Counted from the first letter of the stretch, positions 1-8,791 are shown. The stretch: DNA of 64,000 nucleotides from Myceligenerans pegani (GCF_014892515.1 NZ_JADBGR010000107.1:216759-280758), one strand, 5' to 3'. Numbers and translations are program-made. Notes: generated from the sequence alone by a model not told the origin.

Positions 1-18
1 GCGATGCCGCCGCTGCGG

Positions 19-465
19 TCAGGCCGCCGTGGTGACCTCGATGCGCTGCGGCGTCGTGCCGGTGAAGACGCCGGCGACCGTCACGGTCAGCACTCCGGCG
101 TCGTAGGACGCGCGGACGGCGTCGCCGTCCACGGCCCGCGGCAGGGTGACGACGCGACGGAACTCGCCGAACCGCACCTCGGAGATCCGCCGGCCCTCGG
201 CGTCCTCCGTGCGCTGGTCCTTGCGCTCCCCGCGGACCACGAGCTTGCGGCCCTCGATCTCGACCGCGACGTCCTCGGCCGGGTCGATGCCCGGCAGGTC
301 GAGGCGGGCCACGAGGTCCTCGCCGTCGCGGTAGACGTCGGCGGCGGGGCGTGCGCGATCGGCCGCGCGCTCGACGGTGGTCAGGACCGGGGTGCGCAGA
401 TCACGGAGCCAGGCGTCGACGAACGGCGAGCGGACCAGGGACGAGCGGGTCAGGGTGGTGGTCAT
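19..465 (-). CDS. Hsp20 family small heat-shock protein (HAIR-controlled)
   Basis: 148-residue ATP-independent holdase that binds unfolding cytosolic proteins. The alpha-crystallin domain spans about residues 40-135: it starts with the RPAADVYRDGEDLVARLDLPG-type strands and ends with the conserved GVLTVTV segment. A C-terminal RIEV is the usual I-x-I/V oligomerisation motif. I chose ATG at 465 because GAGGAGG lies 5 nt upstream; the frame continues upstream without a good site. A HAIR operator at 502-522 overlaps the likely promoter, which implies HspR repression. It is monocistronic and followed by the window edge. A second Hsp20 at 51567 is under a different heat-shock operator. The family call is secure; clients are unknown. 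Confidence 0.95.
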   Translation of the reverse strand: MTTTLTRSSLVRSPFVDAWLRDLRTPVLTTVERAADRARPAADVYRDGEDLVARLDLPGIDPAEDVAVEIEGRKLVVRGERKDQRTEDAEGRRISEVRFGEFRRVVTLPRAVDGDAVRASYDAGVLTVTVAGVFTGTTPQRIEVTTAA

Positions 466-501
466 GCTGTCCTCCTCGGAAGAGATGTACACCCGGTACA
501 A

Positions 502-522
502 CTTGAGTCGACCCGACTCAAT
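502..522 (-). promoter_or_regulatory. HAIR operator (HspR-binding inverted repeat) and promoter of Hsp20
   Basis: On the plus strand CTTGAGT (502-508), 7 nt, then ACTCAAT (516-522). This matches the HspR consensus CTTGAGT-N7-ACTCAAG with one mismatch. On the minus strand a -35-like TTGAGT (516-521) and a -10-like TACCGG (493-498) are 17 bp apart, so the operator covers the -35 and spacer. HspR normally represses the dnaK operon, clpB and some hsp20 genes in actinobacteria. That HspR acts here is inferred from the match; hspR is not in the window. Confidence 0.85.
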
Positions 523-599
523 TTCCGGGTTCGCCGACGGCGGACGGACCACCGGGTCGGCCGCCCGGTAGCGCTGCCGCCGCACGGGCGGCCGTCTCG

Positions 600-1538
600 T
601 CAGGAATGGAACGTCCTGCGGTACGCGCCCGGCGTCGTCCCGACGACCTGCTGGAACTGGGTGCGGAAGTTGCTCGTCGTCGGGAATCCGGCCTGGCTCG
701 CGACGCGGTCGATCGTGTAGTCGGTGGTCTCCAGGAGCTCCTGGGCGTGACGGATACGGACGCCGGCGACCCACTGCATGGGGCTCTGGCCGGTCGCCTC
801 GGTAAATCTCCTGGTCAGAGTGCGCGGGCTCGTCCTTGCCGCGGCGGCGAGGTCGGCGAGCGTGAGCTCACGGTGCGCGTTGGCCTCGATCCAGGCGAGC
901 ACGGGTTCGAGGGCTCCGGCGCGCGCGGTCGGCCGGTTGCGCAGGATGTACTGCCCCTGCCCTCCGGCGCGGTGCAGGGGGGCGACGGCGAGACGGGAGG
1001 CGTCTGCGGCGACGGCGGCGCCGTAGTCGGTGTGCACGACGTGCAGGCAGAGGTCGATTCCCGCCGCGGCGCCGGCGGAGGTCAGGACGTCGTGGTCGTC
1101 GACGTAGAGCACATCGGGATACACCCGAACCGACGGGTACCGGCGTGCGAGCTCGTCCGCCGCGAGCCAATGGGTCGTGGCGCGCCTGCCGTCGAGCAGG
1201 CCCGCCTCGGCCAGGGTGAACGCTCCGACGCAGATCGACGCGATGCGCGTTCCGCGTCCGGCCGCGACGCGCAGGGCCTCGACGGCCGCGGGAGGGGACG
1301 GGCGGAGGGAATCGTTGCGCCCGGGCACGACGACGAGGTCGGCGCGGTCGACGGCGTCCAGCCCGTGATCGACCGCCAGGCGGACCGGTCCGGCGTCGAC
1401 CACGTCGTCAGGGCCCGCGACGAGCACCTGGTACCCGGGCCGCCCGTCGGGCAGGCGGACACGCCCGAACGTCTCGATCGGCGTGGCCAGATCGAAGGCG
1501 ATCAGATCCGGCAGAGCCAGCACCACGACCGTTTTCAT
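600..1538 (-). CDS. GlxA-type AraC regulator with DJ-1/PfpI domain
   Basis: 312-residue transcriptional regulator. Residues 1 to about 165 form a DJ-1/PfpI glutamine-amidotransferase-like fold, with the Cys-containing nucleophile elbow SICVGAFTLAEAGLLDG. Residues about 215-312 hold the double AraC HTH (LTLADLAAAARTSPRTLTRRF and IDRVASQAGFPTTSNFRTQF). The amidotransferase-like half usually senses a ligand rather than catalysing. Start ATG at 1538 gives a full-length protein. It is divergent from the small membrane protein gene at 1729, across a 190-bp spacer with no evident strong operator. Targets are unknown; the two small membrane proteins are possible ones. Confidence 0.93.
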   Translation of the reverse strand: MKTVVVLALPDLIAFDLATPIETFGRVRLPDGRPGYQVLVAGPDDVVDAGPVRLAVDHGLDAVDRADLVVVPGRNDSLRPSPPAAVEALRVAAGRGTRIASICVGAFTLAEAGLLDGRRATTHWLAADELARRYPSVRVYPDVLYVDDHDVLTSAGAAAGIDLCLHVVHTDYGAAVAADASRLAVAPLHRAGGQGQYILRNRPTARAGALEPVLAWIEANAHRELTLADLAAAARTSPRTLTRRFTEATGQSPMQWVAGVRIRHAQELLETTDYTIDRVASQAGFPTTSNFRTQFQQVVGTTPGAYRRTFHS

Positions 1539-1728
1539 GCCCGCATCCTAGGCCTCCGGCAGGGATGGCGAGATCCAGGCAAATCTTGTCCTGTCAGCCA
1601 CTGGCGCGTCACCTCGCACCACACCAGGATCGACGACGACTCCGACAGAAAGCAGGCGCCGTGCCCCAGCCACACCCTCGGTCCGTCCCCGATGTCCCCG
1701 TCCCCCTCGCCGCCGGGCCCGTCCAGCC

Positions 1729-2205
1729 ATGAGCGCGTTCCTTCTCTCGGTCCACGTCCTGGCCGCCATTCTCACCATCGGCCCTGTCGCGGTCGCCGCG
1801 AGCATGTTCCCGCGCTTCGCCCGCCAGGCGCTCGTGGCCCCGGACGACCCGCGCCGCACCGCCGTCGTGCGCATCCTGCACCGCATCACCCGGGTCTACT
1901 CCGTGATCGCGGTCCTCGTCCCCGTCTTCGGACTCGCCACCGGTGCGAGCATCGGGGTGCTCGGCGACGCCTGGCTGATCGTGTCCATGGTGCTCACCGC
2001 GGCGGCCGCCGTCGTGCTGGTCGCCGCCGTCCTCCCCGGCCAGCGGGGTGTCGTGCGGGCGCTCGCCGACGACGCCGGCGCCGCCGGACCGGCGCGGACG
2101 GTGCGCCGGCTCGGCATGCAGGTGGGCGTCTTCAACCTCCTCTGGGCGATCGTCGTCGTCCTGATGATCTACCGGCCGGGGTCGACGACGGGGGTCGGCC
2201 TGTGA
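1729..2205 (+). CDS. Four-TM membrane protein, DUF2269-like
   Basis: 158 residues with four predicted membrane helices: about residues 4-24 (His7 in VHVLAAILTIGPVAV), 55-75, 82-103 and 133-152. The arrangement, with a conserved His in helix 1 and Arg-rich loops, resembles the DUF2269 family of small integral membrane proteins, whose function is unknown. Its stop codon overlaps the GTG start of the next membrane protein gene (GTGA), so the two are almost certainly co-translated. No export signal beyond helix 1 is seen. Confidence 0.8.
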   Translation: MSAFLLSVHVLAAILTIGPVAVAASMFPRFARQALVAPDDPRRTAVVRILHRITRVYSVIAVLVPVFGLATGASIGVLGDAWLIVSMVLTAAAAVVLVAAVLPGQRGVVRALADDAGAAGPARTVRRLGMQVGVFNLLWAIVVVLMIYRPGSTTGVGL

Positions 2206-2486
2206 GCCCCCGCCGCCTGCTGCACCTGATCGGCTCGGTCGAGCTGGCGACCCTCGCGCTGATGCTCGGGAACATCGCGACCGTGCACGCCCCCGCGATC
2301 TCCCGCGTCCTGGGACCGGTCCACGGACTCGCCTACACCGTCACCGTGCTCGCCGCGGTCCTCGTCATGCGGGGGCGGCACCGGGTCTGGCTGCTCGCTC
2401 TCGTCCCGGGGATCGGCGGGTTGCTCGCGGGCCGCGCCGCCTCGCCCGCCCCCTTCGCGGGCGACACCGACGACCTCTACGTCTGA
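2202..2486 (+). CDS. Small membrane protein, DUF3817-like
   Basis: 94 residues starting at the GTG that overlaps the preceding stop codon. Three hydrophobic segments are visible at about residues 8-28, 37-54 and 60-78. The pattern (an ELATLALMLGNIATVH helix, then a VHGLAYTVTVL helix) resembles the DUF3817 integral membrane family, but I am only moderately sure. Translational coupling with the 158-residue membrane protein suggests a two-component membrane complex of unknown role. Confidence 0.75.
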   Translation: MSPRRLLHLIGSVELATLALMLGNIATVHAPAISRVLGPVHGLAYTVTVLAAVLVMRGRHRVWLLALVPGIGGLLAGRAASPAPFAGDTDDLYV

Positions 2487-2526
2487 CGGGCCACGGCCGC
2501 GGCCGCCTCGTCGATACCCTGGTGGC

Positions 2527-3429
2527 GTGAGCGACCTGGAGACGCGCGAGCTGCGGTACTTCATCGCCGTGGCCGAGGAACTCAGCTTCCGGCGCGCGGC
2601 GGCCCGGGTCGGCATCGCTCAGCCGCCGCTGTCCCGGGCCATCCGCGCGCTGGAGCACCGGCTGGGCGTGCAGCTCCTCGTGCGCACGACGCGTACGGTG
2701 CGGCTGACGTCCGCGGGCGAGGCCCTGCTCGACGACGCCCGGGCCGCGCTCGACCTGATCGACGCGGCTGCCCGACGTGCCCGGCACGCCGGGGCCACCC
2801 GCCCGACCCTGCGCGTGGCGCTCAAGGCGGACTTCGACGGCGGTCTCCTGACGCCGATCCTCGAGGCCTACCGCCGTCAGGAGGACCATCTGCCGGCCGA
2901 CCTCGTGCTCGGGTCGCGCGGGCAGCAGGCGCCCGCTCTGCGGGAGGGACGCGCCGACGTCGCGCTCCTCCCCTCCCCCTACGACCTGGACGGGCTCGAC
3001 CACGAGCCCCTGGCGTCCGAACCACGGCTGGTCGCCCTTCCGGCGTCGGACCCACTGGCCGCCAGAGCCTCGTTGTGCCTCACCGACCTGGAGGGCAGGT
3101 CGCTCCCCGACGGGTCCCCCGCCGCGGACGGAGGCCTGCCCCGGACGCCCGAGGATGCCCCGCACCTCGATCTCTCGCAGGTCTTCAACCTCATCCAGTT
3201 CGGAGAGGTGGTGCTGTTCGTGCCGGTCTCGCTCGCCCAGCGGCATCAGCGTCCGGACATCGCCTACCGGCCGGTCGACGATCTGAGCCCGTTCGAGCTC
3301 GCCGTGGCCTGGCCTCAGACGTCCCGGTCCCGCGCGGTCGCGGCCTTCGTCCGGGCCGCCACGGAGGTGGCCGCCGGCCACAGCCCGCAGGGAGCCGAGC
3401 CGGCGGCGGTCCCCGCCGAAGCCGGGTAG
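2527..3429 (+). CDS. LysR family transcriptional regulator
   Basis: 300-residue LysR-type regulator. The N-terminal winged HTH (about residues 5-65) has the canonical layout: FIAVAEELSFRRAAARVGIA, PPLSRAIRALE, then LGVQLLVRTTRTVRLTSAG. The C-terminal periplasmic-binding-like effector domain runs from about residue 90. GTG at 2527 places the HTH at the expected distance from the N-terminus. It starts 40 bp after the small membrane protein gene and converges on the molybdenum hydroxylase operon. Its usual divergent target is not obvious; the membrane pair upstream may be co-transcribed. Confidence 0.93.
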   Translation: MSDLETRELRYFIAVAEELSFRRAAARVGIAQPPLSRAIRALEHRLGVQLLVRTTRTVRLTSAGEALLDDARAALDLIDAAARRARHAGATRPTLRVALKADFDGGLLTPILEAYRRQEDHLPADLVLGSRGQQAPALREGRADVALLPSPYDLDGLDHEPLASEPRLVALPASDPLAARASLCLTDLEGRSLPDGSPAADGGLPRTPEDAPHLDLSQVFNLIQFGEVVLFVPVSLAQRHQRPDIAYRPVDDLSPFELAVAWPQTSRSRAVAAFVRAATEVAAGHSPQGAEPAAVPAEAG

Positions 3430-3513
3430 CAGCGCCCTGGGGCGTGGGGTGAAGCGAGATCCGGGCTCCGGTGGAGAGAGCGGCCGCGGTGGATCTCGTG
3501 TTCACCGTCGTCC

Positions 3514-5715
3514 TCACAACAGGTGCTCGGGTGCGATGGGGAGCTCCCGGACGCGGCGTCCGGTCGCGTTGAAGACGGCGTTCGCGATCGCCGGCGCGAC
3601 GCCGACCTGGACGACCTCGCCGAGGCCCTTGACCCGGATCGGGTTGGCCTCGGCGTCGGATCCGTCCAGGTAGATCGCCCGGATCTCAGGCACGTCAGCG
3701 CTGACGGGGACGAGGTAGTCGACGAGGCCGGCGTTGACGATCCGGCCGTCGCGGGTGTCGGTGACGGTGCGTTCCAGCAGCGCCTGGCCGATCCCGCCGG
3801 TCATCCCACCGAACGCCTGGCTCTCGGCGAGCATCGGGTTGACGATGCGCCCGGCGTCGAACACCCCGACGAGACGCCGCACGCGCACCATGCCCAGGCG
3901 GGAGTCGACCCCGACCTCGGCGAAGATCGCGCTGTACGCGTACATCGAGAACGCGCTCTCCTCCGGGGGCTCGTATCCCCCGGTCACCTCGAGATGCGTC
4001 CGGCCGTTGCGGGTGAGGAGCTGCTGGTAGGTCTCGCCGCGGCGCGGATCGTCCCGCGGATGCATCCAGCCACGCCGGACGACGACGGCCGCGGGGTCCT
4101 CCCCGTACAGAGGCGACCGCTCGTCGCCGGTCGCCAGCTCGACCGCCGTGCGGCGCAGGTCACCGCAGGCCGACTGGACCGCCGAGCCCACGCTCGCCAT
4201 GGTCCATGCCAGAGCCTGCACGGGTGCGGGCGGCATCGCCGAGTCGCCGAGCCGGAACTCGACGGCCCACGGGGCCAGTCCCAGCGCGTCGGCGGCGACC
4301 TGCGCCATGGACGTCGTCGTGCCCGGCCCGATGTCGCTGGTCGCGGACCGGACGACGGCGGTGCCGCCGGCGTCGAGCCGGACGTGTGCCTGAGCGGGGG
4401 CGCGTTCGGTCGGGTAGGCGCCCGCGGCCATGCCCAGGCCGACCAGCCAGTCGCCGTCGCGCGTCCCGTCCGGGCGGCGGCGGTGCCAGCCGATCTCCCG
4501 TGCCCCGGCCGCGTAGCACTCGCGGAGCCGCCGGGTGGAGAACGGCTGCCCGGTCGACGGGTCGTCGGCCGGCTCGTTGCGCATCCGCAGCTCGAGCGGG
4601 TCCAGGCCCAGCTCGTGCGCGAGCTCGTCCAGCGACATCTCGAGCGCGTTCGCCGCCGTCGACCATCCGGGCCCGCGCATCCAGGTGGGGGTGTTGACGT
4701 TCAGGCGCGCGAGCCGGACCTCCTGGCGCACGGCCGGCACGTCGTAGAGCATCCGCGCGAGGGCCAGGTCGTCCTCGTGGCGCTCGTAGGTCGACGTCTC
4801 GCCGACGATGTCGTGGACCAGGGCGGTCACCCGCCCGTCACGGTCGCTGCCCATGCCGACCCGGTAGTCGTACGCCGGCCGGAACCCGACGCCGAAGAAC
4901 AGCTGCCGACGGGTCAGGACGAGCTTGACGGGCCGACCCACCTCGCGCGCCGCGAGCGCCGCCGCCACCGAGTGGACCCAGGTGCGGCCGCCGTTGCCGA
5001 ACGCTCCCCCGACGAACCGCGAGTAGCACCGCACGGCGCCCTGAGGGATGCCGAACGCCGCCGCGAGCTCGTTGCGCGGGTCGGTCACCCACTGCGTCTT
5101 CTCCCACACGGTGAGCCGGTCGCCGTCCCAGCGGGCCACGATCGCGTGGGGCTCCATGGCGTTGTGGTGGTTGCGTGCCATGCGGTAGGTCGCGTCGAGC
5201 CGCACGGGGGCGGCGGCGAGGGCGTCCCTGACGTCGCCGCGGGAGTACTCGACGGGCTCGTCGACGGGGGCGGTGGCGAGGTCGAGGGCGGGCGGTTCGG
5301 CGTCGTAGGTGACCTCGACGAGGCGTGCGGCGTGCTGTGCCGCCTCGAGCGTGGTCGCGACCACGACGGCGACGGGCTGGCCGAAGAATCGCACGCGGTC
5401 GTCCTGGAAGGCGCGCAGGCGTTCCCCGGGCGGGTTGATCGAGTCGGGGAAGGGGTTGTCGCGGTAGGTGAGCCGCGGCGCGTTCCGGTGGTGGATCACG
5501 GTCAGGACGTCGGGTACAGCCAGGGCGGCGCGGGTGTCGATGGCGGTGATGCGTCCGCGCCCGACGGTCGCGTCGACGAGGACGGCGTGGGTGAGGTCGT
5601 GCACGCCGTCGTCGGGTCCGTGGTCGGCCGCGTAGCGGGCCTGGCCGGTGACCTTCAGGCGCCCGTCGGCGCGCGGCCGCGGCGCGCCGACGGCGGACGG
5701 GTACTGCGAGCTCAT
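3514..5715 (-). CDS. Xanthine dehydrogenase family molybdopterin-binding subunit
   Basis: 733-residue large subunit of a molybdenum hydroxylase (aldehyde/xanthine oxidase superfamily). It binds the Mo-molybdopterin cytosine dinucleotide cofactor and hydroxylates aldehydes or N-heterocycles. FVGGAFGNGG (about residue 230) matches the cofactor-binding motif, and GLGEVVQVG near the C-terminus carries the conserved catalytic Glu. ATG at 5715 was chosen because the homologous sequence (GRLKVTGQARYAADH) begins just after it. The start overlaps the FAD-subunit stop (ATGA). The split layout (2Fe-2S, FAD, Mo) resembles PaoABC/YagTSR. The substrate cannot be deduced. Activity is doubtful because the FAD gene is frameshifted. 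Confidence 0.92.
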   Translation of the reverse strand: MSSQYPSAVGAPRPRADGRLKVTGQARYAADHGPDDGVHDLTHAVLVDATVGRGRITAIDTRAALAVPDVLTVIHHRNAPRLTYRDNPFPDSINPPGERLRAFQDDRVRFFGQPVAVVVATTLEAAQHAARLVEVTYDAEPPALDLATAPVDEPVEYSRGDVRDALAAAPVRLDATYRMARNHHNAMEPHAIVARWDGDRLTVWEKTQWVTDPRNELAAAFGIPQGAVRCYSRFVGGAFGNGGRTWVHSVAAALAAREVGRPVKLVLTRRQLFFGVGFRPAYDYRVGMGSDRDGRVTALVHDIVGETSTYERHEDDLALARMLYDVPAVRQEVRLARLNVNTPTWMRGPGWSTAANALEMSLDELAHELGLDPLELRMRNEPADDPSTGQPFSTRRLRECYAAGAREIGWHRRRPDGTRDGDWLVGLGMAAGAYPTERAPAQAHVRLDAGGTAVVRSATSDIGPGTTTSMAQVAADALGLAPWAVEFRLGDSAMPPAPVQALAWTMASVGSAVQSACGDLRRTAVELATGDERSPLYGEDPAAVVVRRGWMHPRDDPRRGETYQQLLTRNGRTHLEVTGGYEPPEESAFSMYAYSAIFAEVGVDSRLGMVRVRRLVGVFDAGRIVNPMLAESQAFGGMTGGIGQALLERTVTDTRDGRIVNAGLVDYLVPVSADVPEIRAIYLDGSDAEANPIRVKGLGEVVQVGVAPAIANAVFNATGRRVRELPIAPEHLL

Positions 5716-6691
5716 GGAGTGCCTCCCACGACTCGGAGCTGGCGTTCGACGGTGCGCCGGAGCAGGTCGACCTTGAAACCGTTGCGCGCCAGCGGCCGTG
5801 CGCCCTCGGCGGCGGCCTCGGCCGCGTGGGCCCACAGCGGCTCGGCGGCGCGCCGTCCGCGCAGGCGCTCCTCGACCGCGGTGAGCCGCCACGGCACGGT
5901 GCCGACGCCGCCCGCGGCGATCCGGGCGTCGGTGACGACTCCGCCTCGCACGTGCAGGGCGACGGCGGCGGAGGTCAGCGCGAACTCGAAGCTCTGCCGG
6001 TCGCGCACCTTGAGGTATCCGGAACGCAGGGGCCTGCGAGGTGCGGGGACGACGACGGCGGCGATGAGCTCGCCGGGCCGGAGGTCGTGTTCCCGGTGCG
6101 GGTCCTCACCCGGCGGGAGCAGGAAGTCGGCGACGGGGACGACGCGCCGTCCGTCCGGACCGACGAGGTGCACCAGCGCGTCGAGGGCAAAAGCGCCACC
6201 GCGAGGTCGGACGGGTGGGTGGCGACGCACCTGTCGGACGCCCCCAGGATCGCGTGGGTCCGGTTCTCACCGCCGATGGCGGCGCAGCCGGATCCGGGAT
6301 CGCGCCGGTTGCACGGCGCGGAGACGTCCCGGAAGTAGGCGCAGCGCGGGCGCTGCATGAGGTTGCCTCCGATGGTGGCCATGTTGCGCAGCTGCGCCGA
6401 CGCGCTGCTCTCGAGCGCCTGGGACACCACCGGGTACGCCGTGGTGACGAACGGGCTGGAGGCGACGTCGGCCATCCGGGCCAGCGCGCCGATGCGCAGG
6501 CCGCCTCCGCGTACCGGGCGCACGCCGCGCATCCCGAGCCCGCTGAGGTCCACCAGTTCCCCGGGGTGTTCGACGCCCTCGCGCATGAGGTCCACGAGAG
6601 TGGTCCCGCCGGCGACGTAGCGACCGCCGCGCCGCCCGGCTCCGATGGCCTCGGCGAGGGTGCCCGGCCGCGTGTAGGTGAAGGGTCGCAC
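5712..6691 (-). pseudogene. FAD-binding subunit of molybdenum hydroxylase, frameshifted
   Basis: YagS/CoxM-like FAD-binding subunit that would pass electrons from the Mo/Fe-S subunits to an acceptor. Residues 1 to about 165 read in one frame: FAD pyrophosphate-binding [15 protein letters not shown], then [22 protein letters not shown]. The rest ([19 protein letters not shown] onward, with the C-terminal CO-dehydrogenase-flavoprotein domain) is in another frame. The switch falls at AAAA, 6189-6192 on the plus strand. Adding one base there restores about 326 continuous residues, the normal family length. GTG at 6691 is preferred (GGAGG 8 nt upstream). This may be a real null mutation, slippage, or a homopolymer sequencing error; the sequence alone cannot decide. 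Confidence 0.85.
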
Positions 6692-6696
6692 GGCCG

Positions 6697-7326
6697 TCAC
6701 CTCCCCCGGGCGGCCTGGCCGATCGCCCGCACGATGTTGACGTAGCAGCCGCAGCGACAGATGTTTCCGCTCATCCACTCGCGGATCTCGTCCGGGGACC
6801 GGGCATGGCCCTCATGGATGCAGGCGACGCCCGACATGATCTGCCCGGGTGTGCAGAACCCGCACTGGAGCGCGTCCTGCTCCACGAACGCCCTCTGCAG
6901 GGGATGGAGGCCTCCGTGCCGCGCGAGCCCTTCGATCGTGGTGACCTCCGCTCCCTCGAGCCGGACCGCCAGTGTCAGGCAGGCGTTGACCCGACGGCCG
7001 TCGACGTGGACCGTGCAGGCGCCGCAGGCGCCGGCGTCGCACCCCTTCTTGGTGCCCGTGAGGTCGAGTCGTTCGCGCAGCAGGTCGAGCAGCGAGGTCC
7101 GGTTGTCGACGACCAGGGAGGTGCGCCGTCCGTTCAGCGTGAACGTCACCCGGCCGGTGGTGCCGTCGCCACGTGCCGCCGCCGGTCCGGGAGGTCGTGC
7201 GGGCTCCTCGCCGGAGGCCGTCGGCCCGGGTGCGCCGGCGACGACGACCGTCCCTGTCGTGCTCGCGGCGGCGATGAAGGTTCGTCTGGTCAGCCTGCTG
7301 CGGGGTGGTCTCGTCTCCATGCACAC
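6697..7326 (-). CDS. (2Fe-2S)-binding subunit of molybdenum hydroxylase, Tat signal
   Basis: 209-residue small electron-transfer subunit. A Tat signal is visible at the N-terminus ([11 protein letters not shown], hydrophobic stretch to about residue 35), followed by a Pro/Ala linker. A plant-type ferredoxin domain follows, with [16 protein letters not shown] Cys ligands and ACL. The C-terminal four-helix [2Fe-2S] domain has CGFC and NICRCGCY. First gene of the hydroxylase operon; the FAD-subunit start lies only a few bases past its stop. A Tat signal on this subunit implies periplasmic or cell-surface assembly, as in E. coli PaoABC. ATG at 7320 is an alternative start. Confidence 0.92.
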   Translation of the reverse strand: MCMETRPPRSRLTRRTFIAAASTTGTVVVAGAPGPTASGEEPARPPGPAAARGDGTTGRVTFTLNGRRTSLVVDNRTSLLDLLRERLDLTGTKKGCDAGACGACTVHVDGRRVNACLTLAVRLEGAEVTTIEGLARHGGLHPLQRAFVEQDALQCGFCTPGQIMSGVACIHEGHARSPDEIREWMSGNICRCGCYVNIVRAIGQAARGR

Positions 7327-7458
7327 AGCTTTCGCGGGCCACGCGCGCCCGGTCCAATACCGATTCCCGGCGATTGATACCTTGCGGGTCTCACGCCCGT
7401 CGGCGCGGCTGCCGGGCCCGGCTACGGGCTGCCGGAGCGCGGCCCTCCGACGGCGCGC

Positions 7459-8217
7459 TCACGCTCCGGGCTCCCGGGCGATCCCGGTCAGCAACGCCTG
7501 CAGCTCGTCGCGGAGGCGGGACGGGGAGTCGTCACGGGTGAAGGTGAGCATGCCGTCGATGCGCAGGACCGCGAGGCCGTGGGCCAGCGCCCAGGTGGTG
7601 CGCACCGCCGTCTCGAGCGGAACGCGCAGCTCCACCTGCCCGACGACGTCCCCGAGCGCGGCGAGCGCGGCCGGGCCGGCCTCGGGCTGGGGGTCGCGCA
7701 GGTGCGCGCTGAACATGAGACGGAACAGGTGAGGGTGCGCGAGCGCGAAGCCGACGTAGCTCGCCCCGGCGGCCACGAGCCGCTCCCGCGCCGCGTGGTC
7801 CGGCGCCGCATGGTCCGGCGCCGCGTGGTCCGGCGCCGCGTGGTCCGGCGCCGCGTGGTCCGGCGCCAGGTCGTGTGCGGCCTCGTCGTCAGCCGCGCCG
7901 TCGTCCGCCCCGTCCCCGTCCGTCGCTCCCCCGTCCGTCGCGCCGCGCCGCGTCACGCCGCCGTCCGCCGGGGGGACCTTCCCCCCGACCTCGCGCGCCA
8001 GCACGTCGCGCAGCTCCGCGAAGCCCTGCGCCGCGACCGCCCCGAGCAGCGCCTCCTTGTTCGCGAAGTGCCGGTAGGGCGCGGCGACGCTCACGCCGCA
8101 CTCCCGTGCGATCCGCGCGACGGTGACGGCCCCGGGCCCGTCCCGTTCCACCATCCGCCGCGTCACCTCGACGAGCTGGCGGGGCAGGTCACCGTGGTGG
8201 TAGTGCTTGTCCGCCAT
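7459..8217 (-). CDS. TetR/AcrR regulator with tandem APDHA repeat insert
   Basis: 252-residue TetR-family repressor. The N-terminal HTH (about residues 15-60) contains GAVTVARIACGVS-like elements and AAPYRHFANKEALL. The C-terminal half (YVGFALAHPHLFRLMF, then VRTTWALAHGLAVLRIDG) is the TetR_C_33-type ligand domain. Between them, about residues 85-145 are Asp/Ala/Gly-rich with five near-perfect APDHA pentapeptides, encoded by 15-bp tandem repeats at 7791-7868. The family normally lacks this insert. Its start lies 29 bp inside the preceding membrane protein gene, so it is the last gene of a three-gene operon and probably controls it through the palindrome at 9031-9051. Confidence 0.9.
   Translation of the reverse strand: MADKHYHHGDLPRQLVEVTRRMVERDGPGAVTVARIARECGVSVAAPYRHFANKEALLGAVAAQGFAELRDVLAREVGGKVPPADGGVTRRGATDGGATDGDGADDGAADDEAAHDLAPDHAAPDHAAPDHAAPDHAAPDHAARERLVAAGASYVGFALAHPHLFRLMFSAHLRDPQPEAGPAALAALGDVVGQVELRVPLETAVRTTWALAHGLAVLRIDGMLTFTRDDSPSRLRDELQALLTGIAREPGA
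7791..7868 (-). repeat. 15-bp tandem repeat inside TetR gene
   Basis: About five head-to-tail copies of a 15-bp unit (plus strand GGTCCGGCGCCGCGT). Most are identical; one has CAT for CGT at its end. The unit is a multiple of three, so each copy encodes A-P-D-H-A. Such a tract can expand or contract without a frameshift. Confidence 0.95.
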
Positions 8218-8791
8218 CCGCCGCCTTCCTGACGCGCCCGGCCCGCCCCGCGAGCGCGACCACCGTCAGCGTAGAGCCCGCCACCGCGGCGAGCACGGAC
8301 CCGGCGAGTTTGCACCACGACGCCACCACGTGCGCGGTGGCCCACCAGTCGGGGAAGCCGGTGGGGTCGGTGAGCATGGCGAGGGAGAAGCCGTTCTCGA
8401 CGACGTCGAAGGCGGGCCCGACGGCCGCGAACGGCGCCAGCCGGACCAGCAGGCGCGCGACCGGCGGATCCAGCACGCGCAGGAGTCCGCCGATCAGGCG
8501 GTACAGCGACACGAGCGCGCCCGCGAGACACGCGGGCCACAGGAGGTCGACGAGCTCGGCCCGGACGAACTGCAGATACGTGCCCTGCGCCAGGAGCTGC
8601 TCGTACCACCCGCGCACGACGGCGGGGTCGGCCTCGAGATTGGCCTGCGCGAGCGGGACGGGGTGGTGCGCGAGGCGGAAGGTCGCCTGCAGCCAGATCT
8701 GCACGCCGGCTGCGGCGAGCGCCGTCACGACGAACCACGCGAGGAGGACGGCGTTGCCCGGCAGCGGCCGCGAGGGGACGCCCGCCGTCAT
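8189..8791 (-). CDS. Membrane protein of unknown function
   Basis: 200 residues with four likely membrane helices: about 15-35 (LLAWFVVTALAAAGVQIWL), 78-100 (LLWPACLAGALVSLYRLI), 113-135 and 155-180. I do not recognise the family. A conserved-looking AFDVVENGFSLAMLTDPTGFP loop precedes the last helix. ATG at 8791 overlaps the stop of the upstream small membrane protein (ATGA), and the 3' end overlaps the TetR gene start by 29 bp. The operon layout suggests a membrane protein pair with its own TetR sensor. Function not assignable. Confidence 0.8.
   Translation of the reverse strand: MTAGVPSRPLPGNAVLLAWFVVTALAAAGVQIWLQATFRLAHHPVPLAQANLEADPAVVRGWYEQLLAQGTYLQFVRAELVDLLWPACLAGALVSLYRLIGGLLRVLDPPVARLLVRLAPFAAVGPAFDVVENGFSLAMLTDPTGFPDWWATAHVVASWCKLAGSVLAAVAGSTLTVVALAGRAGRVRKAADGGQALPPR

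Noticed and set aside
606-2486. Very long open frame on the plus strand across the GlxA-type regulator
   Set aside because: Mirror of the minus-strand gene in GC-rich DNA; only the final 95 codons (from GTG 2202) have membrane-protein character.
3523-6360. 945-codon open frame on the plus strand across the molybdenum hydroxylase
   Set aside because: Antisense shadow of the Mo-binding and FAD subunits; no domain motifs.
7791-7868. Tandem repeats as a CRISPR array
   Set aside because: Units are contiguous 15-mers without spacers and lie in a coding region.
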